18,915 nucleotides of DNA from contig JAMDDZ010000095.1 of assembly GCA_023488565.1 (NCBI GenBank), positions 1 to 18,915 on the forward strand, given 5' to 3'. The translations under genes were made by a program, and so were the position numbers. Under the pieces are notes generated by a model. The model saw only the letters and a program-made list of their open reading frames with translations, had not been told where the DNA came from and did not search any database. The stretch is from Bacillota bacterium. GTDB taxonomy: Bacteria; Bacillota; Sulfobacillia; Sulfobacillales; Sulfobacillaceae. Position 1 is the first letter of the stretch. Every line of letters starts with the position of its first letter. Positions 13,450 through 18,915 of this stretch are shown here, piece by piece.

Positions 13450-13680
13450 ATGCGCCAGTGGCGCACCACTACGACCATCATCTGTGAGGTGCCGTTTGAT
13501 CACGATTTCCACCGTTTTGCGGTGTACAATGCGGTCAGCGACCAGTTTTTAGGTTGGATAACGCCGGTTGATAGGGCGGATATGCACACGATCATTCGGT
13601 CTTTGGATAACGGAGCAGATCTCATCCACAATCAGGGGAGAGACGGGTCGGCCCACACGCGGGAGCTCAGCAGATGGTAA
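13450..13680 (+). CDS. Small orphan protein, 76 aa
   Basis: ATG 13450 is preferred over GTG 13441, which overlaps the ribosome site AAGAAGGTG. A beta-rich first half (TTTIICEVPFDHDFHRFAVY) is followed by QFLGWITPVD and a helix. The C-terminus is polar and probably flexible. No motif or family is recognised. It ends 30 bp before the TATACT element of the first Uma2 gene. Confidence 0.55.
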   Translation: MRQWRTTTTIICEVPFDHDFHRFAVYNAVSDQFLGWITPVDRADMHTIIRSLDNGADLIHNQGRDGSAHTRELSRW

Positions 13681-13710
13681 GCCCCAGGTGATTTCTCCGG
13701 CGTTTTCGGC

Positions 13711-13716
13711 TATACT
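13711..13716 (+). promoter_or_regulatory. TATACT -10 element before Uma2 gene 1
   Basis: TATACT lies 24 bp upstream of the GTG start, just before AAAAGGAGGTG. No good -35 is seen. The context TATACTC recurs before the genes at 15027 and 18220. Confidence 0.45.
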
Positions 13717-13740
13717 CGAGACAAAAGGAGGTGGCCCCGG

Positions 13741-14286
13741 GTGGATATTATTCGTCCCATTTTTTCCGCCGAAGATCTCGCGCAAATGCCCGATGACGGC
13801 AAACGCTATGAAGTGCTGGAAGGAGATCTCGCCGTGAGTCCGTCGCCAAAACCCCAACATCAGCGTATTGTTCTTCACTGCGCAAACTTTTTTCAAACGC
13901 TGGAACTTCAAGGATTGGGTCAGGTTTTCACGGCTCCTCTCGACGTTGTCTTTGACCATCATAACGTCGTAGAACCGGACGTTCTCTTTGTTTGCCAGGA
14001 CCATCTGGATATCGTCACCGACGCGAATATCCAAGGATCTCCCGATGTGGTGGTGGAAGTCTTATCGCCCAGCACCCGGGATCGAGACCTAGGCGTGAAG
14101 GTTCACTTGTATGCCCGTTTTGGCGTCCGGGAATACTGGATTGTGGATCCGGACAATCAGACTCTCATGGTGTACCGTTGGACCGCGGACGGCTATCACC
14201 CCTGGGGACCGTATACCCGCCACGAGACGATCACGAGTCCGCTGTTTCCCGATCATCCGCTGGCTGTTGCCGCGTTATTTCGATAA
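13741..14286 (+). CDS. Uma2-family PD-(D/E)xK endonuclease, copy 1, 181 aa
   Basis: This is a member of the Uma2 (DUF820) family, restriction-endonuclease-like nucleases that are often present in many copies and not tied to a cognate methylase. The family opening is LAQMPDDGKRYEVLEGDL. The catalytic set is Asp80 (VVEPDVLFV), Glu106 (VVVEVLSPSTRDRD) and Lys120, followed by EYWIVDPDNQTLMVY. The set is complete and the length is normal. GTG 13741 is fixed by AAAGGAGGTGG. It is paralogous to the gene at 18220, with many identical residues throughout. The cellular role of the family is poorly known; DNA cleavage, defence or an element-borne function are all possible. Confidence 0.95.
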   Translation: MDIIRPIFSAEDLAQMPDDGKRYEVLEGDLAVSPSPKPQHQRIVLHCANFFQTLELQGLGQVFTAPLDVVFDHHNVVEPDVLFVCQDHLDIVTDANIQGSPDVVVEVLSPSTRDRDLGVKVHLYARFGVREYWIVDPDNQTLMVYRWTADGYHPWGPYTRHETITSPLFPDHPLAVAALFR

Positions 14287-14357
14287 AACCGACCGCGTTT
14301 CTGATCTCCGCTGCCGGCGGGGATCAATGTCGCTACATCCATGACAAGGAGGGCGCG

Positions 14358-14657
14358 ATGACGAGTTTTTCTAGGATCTTTGCTGTGCTTTTTTTCATTG
14401 GATTTTATGTTGTGGGCTGTGAGGTCTTGTTTGTGTTGGTTCCTTATCTTTGGTCTCGCCGGCAGAGAGTGCAATCTGCGCCTTCGCGCCGGAGCTTGCG
14501 TCAAACAATTGCCCGGGCATTGGATCTAGATACCCTGCAATCCTTCCGAACAGAAGATCCCGTCGCCCAGGTACAGGAAGGCTATGCGCAAGGGCACATC
14601 ACGCTGAAGGAACTCGAGGATCACCTGGAACGGATTCTGCCCACGCAATTCCGATAA
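14358..14657 (+). CDS. Single-pass membrane protein with SHOCT-like tail, 99 aa
   Basis: ATG 14358 follows AAGGAGGGCG. A long hydrophobic helix (about 8-32) anchors the N-terminus. A basic linker (WSRRQRVQSAPSRRSLRQ) then leads to a C-terminal segment DPVAQVQEGYAQGHITLKEL (67-86) that fits the short SHOCT domain pattern (D-P-x-x-x-L-x-x-x-Y-x-x-G-x-I-T-x-x-E-x-E). SHOCT domains are short C-terminal oligomerisation or interaction modules. The gene lies 71 bp after Uma2 gene 1 and may share its transcript. The specific role is unknown. Confidence 0.75.
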   Translation: MTSFSRIFAVLFFIGFYVVGCEVLFVLVPYLWSRRQRVQSAPSRRSLRQTIARALDLDTLQSFRTEDPVAQVQEGYAQGHITLKELEDHLERILPTQFR

Positions 14658-15026
14658 TTCTGCTTAATTTCTTTCCATAGACTGGTGTCTTGCGTACCCA
14701 GGCTTTACGAGTTTTGTCTATTGTTTTTAACCGCGAGGGAGGTATGGGCAACGTCAACGTCGCGTTTCTCCTGGGCCGGTTGGCAACACTGGCGCGAACA
14801 GGTCTGGAGCGCCGGACGGTTGCCGGTCAATGATCTTTAGCGTTCATACGACACCGGGACAAGGGCTGCCTCGTGCAATTACGGAATTTGTTGGGGTTGA
14901 CGTCTCATATTATCACGGGCACATCCCACGTCGGGCCGCGATCTTGTTGAGCAACTTGAAACCCTTTACTGTTGAGAAATATGATGTCTATACTCTTATT
15001 ACGAATAAGAAAATGGGAGGAAGACA
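14658..15026 (+). other. 369-bp gap with decayed coding traces
   Basis: No well-supported gene is seen. Frame ends such as WAGWQHWREQVWSAGRLP (stop at 14838-14840) look protein-like, but no start fits: GGGAGG at about 14738 touches an ATG of another short frame. A 72-codon frame from ATG 14830 runs to 15048 and overlaps the next gene, with no ribosome site. I read this as the remains of one or two genes. The DNA becomes more AT-rich from about 14.85 kb. Confidence 0.4.
14989..14994 (+). promoter_or_regulatory. TATACT -10 element before the 203-aa gene
   Basis: TATACT with a poor -35 (TTACTG, 17 nt upstream) lies 32 bp before ATG 15027. It matches the TATACTC form seen at 13711 and 18194. Confidence 0.45.
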
Positions 15027-15638
15027 ATGCCTGAGGATTTTTATTTAAGAGCCATAGCTCAAGCGTTCCCAAACGTGGCCGGAGATCCAATTCTCACGGA
15101 ACAAGACTTGCGTGCGATACCTCTTGAGGGGCCTTGGGATACAGCAGAATCATGGGGAATGCGCATCCAACCAGGAACAGATCCTCATGCATTGGTTATC
15201 CGGGGTCAGAATGCCCCGGTCCTTCATGTGGCTTTTTATCGGACTTTAATCGAAGGAATACGCGAATTGGCTCAACATGCGCCCTACTGGAATAATCATT
15301 TGCGCGCTTACTCCTGGGTAGATGAAAACGATCTCATCCTGCAATATCCAACAAATATTGACTTGTCTCGATATCGGTCCTGGAAACCCGCCGCTCCGTT
15401 CTATCCACCAACGTGTGCCTTGACAGGCGAGTTGGTTGTTGTGGGCACCGATGCTAATCGCTGGCTAAGCCAGGGATTAGCTCTCTACCAAGATGATTAT
15501 CAACGAAGCCCGGAAACGGTTTCTGACCTATTATCGGCAGCCATGGAGGCTAAATATTTCCTCGAAGTTGACGAACCCCCGCCACCCGTGCCGGTAATAG
15601 GAATGATTATTGCTGGACGGCAAGCTGTAATTACATAG
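15027..15638 (+). CDS. Orphan protein in AT-richer DNA, 203 aa
   Basis: ATG 15027 follows GGGAGGAAG. The protein is soluble, with segments such as HALVIRGQNAPVLHVAFYRT and a helix IEGIRELAQHAPYW, then a Pro-rich tail (DEPPPPVPVIG). No catalytic motif, zinc site or signal peptide is seen. Base composition and codon choice are more AT-rich than in the genes to the left, suggesting a separate origin. It is convergent with the secreted-protein gene, with a large hairpin between them. No family is recognised. Confidence 0.7.
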   Translation: MPEDFYLRAIAQAFPNVAGDPILTEQDLRAIPLEGPWDTAESWGMRIQPGTDPHALVIRGQNAPVLHVAFYRTLIEGIRELAQHAPYWNNHLRAYSWVDENDLILQYPTNIDLSRYRSWKPAAPFYPPTCALTGELVVVGTDANRWLSQGLALYQDDYQRSPETVSDLLSAAMEAKYFLEVDEPPPPVPVIGMIIAGRQAVIT

Positions 15639-15645
15639 GAAAACT

Positions 15646-15683
15646 TGGACACCTCTGTAGCCTTTGAGCCAGAGAGGTGTCCA
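15646..15683. terminator. Large hairpin between convergent genes, possible two-way terminator
   Basis: TGGACACCTCT (15646-15656) pairs perfectly with AGAGGTGTCCA (15673-15683) over a 16-nt loop. On the minus strand it is followed by AGTTTTCC; on the plus strand no T-run follows. It begins 8 bp after the 203-aa gene. It could also be the relic of an insertion-sequence end. A 32-codon frame (ATG 15687) starts beside it. Confidence 0.5.
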
Positions 15684-15775
15684 CCTATGTCAAAACTGTC
15701 TGCCGAACCGGCGGGTTTTCTGAATAAAGCGTCTCTGTTACGACAGACCGGCCTCGTTACCGTTTACCGATTTGA

Positions 15776-16342
15776 CTATGCGTGAGAGTAGGTACCAAAC
15801 AAACCGAGCCAATTGGGGAATTGACTGTGATTATTTTGCCAAACACCCCCCTCAATAGGATAAGTGGTGATCACACCTTTGTTCCCAGACTGCATGTTAA
15901 CGATAACTTCTACTTTGCACCATTCAGACCCCGGCGCAATACCAGAAGTGAACCAGCCGACATACTGGTTCTCCCAGTTGTTACGGCTGGTACCACCCAC
16001 GTACCCGCTAAACTGCAATTTCCCATATTGAAGAATGTCGCTTACCACCGAACCAATTTCGTACTCGGCACCCGTTTTTCCAATAAGGAAGTTGTTAGTC
16101 CACAGTTGCGCATGATTATTGACTATATGCGTTAGTCCCCAGCTGTTATTTCCGAATCTGAGAGGGATAATATAATTGACCGCACAACTAGTCGGCGTAT
16201 CGTATTGAGGGACCTGCACACTATAGAAAACCTTGTAGTTCGCAGGAGATGACGCAGCTGATACGGGAGCGCTCAGTCCCAAAGCCATAATAACGGCCAT
16301 GAATGGTGATATGACAGGAACAAACTTTAATTTCATTTTCAC
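15776..16342 (-). CDS. Secreted protein with signal peptide, 188 aa
   Basis: A classic Sec signal peptide is seen: MKMKLKF, a hydrophobic core to about residue 24, and APVSA before a likely cut after residue 29. The mature part is rich in Asn, Trp, Tyr and Gly, looks all-beta, and has two Cys (53 and 142) that could form a disulfide outside the cell. There is no sortase or lipobox motif and no catalytic motif. The start is GTG 16342, 6 nt after AAGGAGG; ATG 16336 is the alternative. The gene is AT-rich relative to most of the window. No family is recognised; an extracellular binding or surface role is the plain guess. Confidence 0.8.
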   Translation of the reverse strand: MKMKLKFVPVISPFMAVIMALGLSAPVSAASSPANYKVFYSVQVPQYDTPTSCAVNYIIPLRFGNNSWGLTHIVNNHAQLWTNNFLIGKTGAEYEIGSVVSDILQYGKLQFSGYVGGTSRNNWENQYVGWFTSGIAPGSEWCKVEVIVNMQSGNKGVITTYPIEGGVWQNNHSQFPNWLGLFGTYSHA

Positions 16343-16612
16343 ACAATGCCTCCTTACTAGTTTCTATGTACTATACATTCCAGAAAAGGAGAAATTATCC
16401 TGCTAAATCAATGCATAAACATTCGACAAAAATTCCTAGTTATACCAAAGTTCAGCAAAACTGCATGAACATAAACACAGTAAGCCTCCTTGTTAAAAGC
16501 TAGTCCCATCATAGTGATTGGGCAGAGTGCCTTTGCAACGTTTTTCCTCATGGCGCGGCTTGCCAGCCGCTCTCGTATCCTATCTTATCGTCATTCGAAA
16601 GGGGATCATCAC
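16343..16612. other. 270-bp divergent intergenic region
   Basis: This AT-rich spacer lies between the secreted-protein gene (minus) and the YodL-domain gene (plus), so it must hold or pass both promoters. A small hairpin GCGGCT-TGCC-AGCCGC lies at 16555-16570. No -35/-10 pair is clear enough to assign. Confidence 0.5.
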
Positions 16613-16936
16613 ATGGCTACACTGCATACATACGCCATTTGGCAGCCGCGCCATCCACGAGAGCAGGGCTTTCTCACGTGGGCGGATCGGTGCCGGTTGT
16701 TGTCTACTGATATGGTCGATCTCGGGCTTTATCACAAGGTGTACTCGGGCACCATCTCCGGTGATCAGCCCATTACAATCTTGGAAAATTTGTTCGCGCA
16801 GTTCAACCTTCAGCGCCCTTCCGCGTTTCACGGGCATTCCTTAAGTGTGGGTGATGTCGTGGTGTTGGATGGGCAAGCCCATTATTGCGATAACGTCGGT
16901 TGGCAGCCTGTTGTTGTCTTCGGCGAACCCTCTTGA
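16613..16936 (+). CDS. YodL-domain protein, 107 aa
   Basis: The YodL pattern is clear: TYAIWQ at the start, YHKVYSGTISGDQPITILEN (40-59), FAQFNLQRPSAFHGHSL, then SVGDVVVL (78-85) and AHYCDNVGW. YodL domains occur in proteins of integrative and conjugative elements and plasmids of Bacillota, often next to antirestriction-type (ArdA-like) domains; their biochemical role is not settled. ATG 16613 follows GAAAGGGGATC, and the open frame back to 16490 has no ribosome site. The 255 bp that follow (16937-17191) show nothing recognisable. Close by lie a radC remnant and membrane genes, which fits a mobile-element setting. Confidence 0.8.
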   Translation: MATLHTYAIWQPRHPREQGFLTWADRCRLLSTDMVDLGLYHKVYSGTISGDQPITILENLFAQFNLQRPSAFHGHSLSVGDVVVLDGQAHYCDNVGWQPVVVFGEPS

Positions 16937-17191
16937 CCCGTCCTCATCCGTCGGGAGACTTCGTCTTGCGGGGTTCCTGTTGTTCTTTAGTCAGTGTTTC
17001 CAGTAAGATTATGGCCCATAAGATCCTTCCCTCAAAACAAGACGTACAGCACCTATTCTGATCCGTGCCGTGTTGAGCACAAAACATTACCAATGACTAC
17101 GCTATTTACCAATTAGCTATGGAGTGTAAAAATGCACGAAAGTCCCTAGATAGCCACGCATCTCTATTGCTGTGTTGTGAAAGCCTTCGCT

Positions 17192-17380
17192 TCAATCATG
17201 GGACGAAGAACTACGATGTTGTCTTGTTAAACAATATAACGCACTCATAAGTAGGCCAGGACCTACAATGTAAATCAATTCCGGAGATCGCGGAAATTTA
17301 GCACTCACTATTTCACCTATGGTTAAAATTAATCCGAGAGCTCCCACAACACTCCATGCGACGCGATATGGGGTAATCAC
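17192..17380 (-). CDS. Two-helix membrane protein, 62 aa
   Basis: The start is GTG 17380, 9 nt after GAGGAG (minus strand 17395-17390). The frame continues upstream to 17716, but that part is antisense to a radC fragment and is not believable as protein. Two membrane helices are seen, about VAWSVVGALGLILTIGEIVS and LIYIVGPGLLMSALYCL. A positive loop and a Ser-rich tail (HRSSSSHD) accompany them. A TATAAT-like hexamer lies upstream within 17406-17412 on the minus strand, without a good -35. No family is recognised. Confidence 0.5.
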   Translation of the reverse strand: MITPYRVAWSVVGALGLILTIGEIVSAKFPRSPELIYIVGPGLLMSALYCLTRQHRSSSSHD

Positions 17381-17428
17381 AACGACCATCTCCTCGTCTT
17401 TTCTTATCATTATAAACCCGCACGTTAA

Positions 17429-17647
17429 CTTTCCATCCGTACCATCATTGCCGGGCACAACCATCCCAGCGGAGATCCGACACCCAGCCGACCGGACGCG
17501 GAATTGACCCAACGTATCCAAGCTACTGGCCAACTGCTCGACATCGCGTTGCTCGATCACATCATTGTGGGCGATGAGGAAAGCTTTGTCAGTTTTCAGG
17601 CGGAGCCCGCACGGTTTGCACCAGCCCGTGCAGCCGAAACTTGCTGA
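17429..17647 (+). pseudogene. radC: Truncated radC (JAB/MPN domain) remnant
   Basis: The plus-strand frame between stops 17426-17428 and 17645-17647 reads IIAGHNHPSGDPTPSRPDAE and then continues through LLDIALLDHIIVGDEESFVSF. This is the C-terminal core of a RadC-type JAB domain, with the metal-binding HxHPSGD at 17456-17476. The N-terminal half, including the catalytic Glu, is missing, a stop codon lies directly upstream, and after about 17592 the sequence leaves the family (AEPARFAPARAAE). It has no start codon with a ribosome site. RadC-like proteins are frequent on plasmids and integrative elements, where they are often listed as antirestriction-related. This copy is broken. Confidence 0.85.
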
Positions 17648-17763
17648 CGGCTTTCTCCTGATCTTCGCATTTCCGATTTTCATTATCCTTCTATGAAAGA
17701 GGATCACCCGACGCACAACGCGTTATCCCCTCTTGTGACCCTGGCGAACACCATGATGGCTTA

Positions 17764-17772
17764 TGATATACT
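17764..17772 (+). promoter_or_regulatory. Extended -10 promoter of the coiled-coil gene
   Basis: TG-A-TATACT (17764-17772) lies 26 bp before GTG 17799. No clear -35 is present, as expected for an extended -10 promoter. Confidence 0.55.
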
Positions 17773-17798
17773 GATCCTAGAAAGGCAGGTGTGTCTGG

Positions 17799-18095
17799 GT
17801 GATGGCCGATCAGCACAACACCCCCGAAGGGCCTGCGGGTCCGGAAGAAAAGGTCAGCGTCAGCTGGCTGATTTTGCAGCGGCTAGACGATTTAAAAAGC
17901 CAGATCAATGAAGTTAAACAAGATTTGGCTCAATTTAAGAAGAGCACCGATGATCGTTTCCATTCGATAGATGATCGATTCAATTCGATCGATCGTCGTC
18001 TGGACAGCATGAATCGTCAATGGATGTGGTCATTAGGTCTGATTCTCGTCATGGCTTTAGGCTTGTTAGCGAAACTTTTGATTCCTGCCGCCTGA
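17799..18095 (+). CDS. Tail-anchored coiled-coil membrane protein with 7-residue repeats, 98 aa
   Basis: The start is GTG 17799 or ATG 17802, 9-12 nt after AAAGGCAGG. A flexible N-terminus is followed by a coiled coil (LQRLDDLKSQINEVKQDLAQ). Three tandem heptads then follow, DDRFHSI, DDRFNSI and DRRLDSM (51-71), encoded by 21-bp DNA repeats at 17949-18011. A membrane helix (about 75-95) closes the protein with almost no tail. This resembles small XhlA/Bdr-like coiled-coil membrane proteins of phages and bacteria, but the family is not certain. It probably forms oligomers at the membrane. It has its own extended -10 promoter. Confidence 0.8.
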   Translation: MMADQHNTPEGPAGPEEKVSVSWLILQRLDDLKSQINEVKQDLAQFKKSTDDRFHSIDDRFNSIDRRLDSMNRQWMWSLGLILVMALGLLAKLLIPAA

Positions 18096-18190
18096 ACCAT
18101 CCCGCCTGCATCATTTCTATCGCTCCCTTTGAATCCCTAAGGCTAAAATCCGAAGGCCTGTTTGCTGTTCTCATATTCCTGACGATTTTT

Positions 18191-18199
18191 TGGTATACT
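18191..18199 (+). promoter_or_regulatory. Extended -10 promoter of Uma2 gene 2
   Basis: TG-G-TATACT (18191-18199) lies 20 bp before ATG 18220, with CCAGGAGGTG between. It is an extended -10 without a clear -35. Confidence 0.6.
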
Positions 18200-18219
18200 C
18201 CTTCCAGGAGGTGTGCTGC

Positions 18220-18768
18220 ATGCCCATTATTCGTCCCGCCATGACCTATGCGGACTTGGCTCACATGCCGGACGACGGCAAACGCTACGAATTGCTGGAA
18301 GGAGTCCTTACCGTGAGTCCGTCACCCAATCGTAAACATCAGTGGGTTGTCTGGAACTTGGTCATCTTTTTTACTCAAGTGAAAGCCGCTCGTTATGGCG
18401 AAGCTTATGTCGCACCGTTTGATGTCATTTTAGGTACGCATAATGTCGTCCAGCCTGACGTCCTGTTTATTCGTACGGATCGTTTATCGATTGTCACCGA
18501 AAATAATGTGCAAGGCGCTCCCGATCTGGTTGTCGAGGTCTTATCCCCTGCGACCCGCGACCGGGACTTAACCGCCAAAACCCATCTGTATGCCCAATTT
18601 GGCATCACAGAATATTGGATTGTCGATCCGGACGCTGAAACGCTCGCGGTCTATCAACTCACAGACACCGGCTATGCAGGAGGAGACCCGTTAACCGGTT
18701 CCGCCACCTGGACCAGCCCGCTCTTTTCCACTGTTCCGGTGAGTATCTCGAAATTGTTCCACCCCTAA
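18220..18768 (+). CDS. Uma2-family PD-(D/E)xK endonuclease, copy 2, 182 aa
   Basis: ATG 18220 follows CCAGGAGGTG; the open frame to 18190 lies in the promoter. It has the same layout as the gene at 13741: LAHMPDDGKRYELLEGVL, Asp80 in VVQPDVLFI, Glu106 in LVVEVLSPATRDRD, Lys120, and EYWIVDPDAETLAVYQL. The catalytic set is complete. The two copies differ most in residues 40-65 and at the C-terminus, so they are old paralogues or separate arrivals and not a recent duplication. The transcript leader is very short (about 15 nt after the -10). As with other Uma2 proteins, the natural target is unknown. Confidence 0.95.
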   Translation: MPIIRPAMTYADLAHMPDDGKRYELLEGVLTVSPSPNRKHQWVVWNLVIFFTQVKAARYGEAYVAPFDVILGTHNVVQPDVLFIRTDRLSIVTENNVQGAPDLVVEVLSPATRDRDLTAKTHLYAQFGITEYWIVDPDAETLAVYQLTDTGYAGGDPLTGSATWTSPLFSTVPVSISKLFHP

Positions 18769-18915
18769 TGTGAGTCATGTGAATCCCCCCATCAATAGTC
18801 CTCATCTCATCAAGGCCTTTGTGACACCGACCGTAATTGCAGAATTCAGCCATGGCCCGCCAGTTTCCGGGAATCTCATGATATTGCCCATAAATCCATG
18901 AAAGTTGGAACGCGA
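18769..18915. other. Right-edge 147 bp, no supported gene
   Basis: On the minus strand a frame is open from 18913 to 18659, entering from the right edge. The first part reads WIYGQYHEIPGNWRAMAEFC and looks protein-like, while the last third is antisense to the Uma2 gene. It may be the end of a gene or of a decayed one lying outside. No terminator is seen after the Uma2 gene. Confidence 0.3.

Noticed and set aside
17381..17716. N-terminal part of the 174-codon minus-strand frame
   Set aside because: It is antisense to a clear RadC core; the ribosome site fits GTG 17380.
1..18915. CRISPR array, replication origin or complete insertion sequence
   Set aside because: No regularly spaced repeats, iterons, rep gene or intact transposase were found. 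Single hairpins and remnants do not suffice.

Overview
The window is a dense, mostly plus-strand accessory region. About thirty short genes each carry their own strong Shine-Dalgarno sequence (AAAGGAG/GGAGGTG types) with ATG, GTG or TTG starts. The base composition is moderately GC-rich, with a more AT-rich patch from about 14.9 to 16.5 kb. This style suggests a Bacillota plasmid, integrative element or genomic island. A Sulfobacillus-like host is my guess and is not proven by anything here. There are no ribosomal or core-metabolism genes. The recognisable genes are those typical of mobile DNA: tRNAs, RNA repair, a methyltransferase-nuclease fusion, Uma2 nucleases, a YodL-domain protein and a RadC remnant.

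Layout. 1-2.0 kb: the C-terminal five sixths of an RtcB RNA ligase running in from the left edge, two small genes, and two tandem tRNA-Thr genes (anticodons TGT and CGT). 2.1-7.7 kb: a string of small orphan genes. These include zinc-ribbon-like proteins, a DUF805 membrane protein, a membrane M48-type metallopeptidase and a probable OB-fold protein, and they are separated by GC-rich hairpins. 7.7-9.5 kb: between two clear intrinsic terminators lies a PolB-type nucleotidyltransferase of the RlaP (PF10127) kind, flanked by two orphan genes. 9.5-11.3 kb: an adenine/cytosine-N methyltransferase fused to an Mrr-like nuclease domain, with a small convergent WGR-domain gene. 11.4-14.7 kb: orphan genes, a DUF1444-like protein, a Uma2 nuclease and a SHOCT-like membrane protein. 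14.7-16.5 kb: AT-richer DNA with one orphan gene and a convergent secreted protein. 16.6-18.8 kb: a YodL-domain protein, a two-helix membrane protein antisense to a truncated radC, a coiled-coil membrane protein, and a second Uma2 nuclease.

How it may work together. The most interesting combination is RtcB ligase, two extra tRNA-Thr genes and an RlaP-type nucleotidyltransferase on the same element. Together they could form an RNA (tRNA) repair and replacement kit protecting the element or its host against RNA-cleaving defences or toxins. The methyltransferase-nuclease fusion, the Uma2 pair, and the YodL/RadC traces fit an element that meets, carries or evades restriction. The functional link between these parts is inference; only the presence of the individual genes is read from the sequence.
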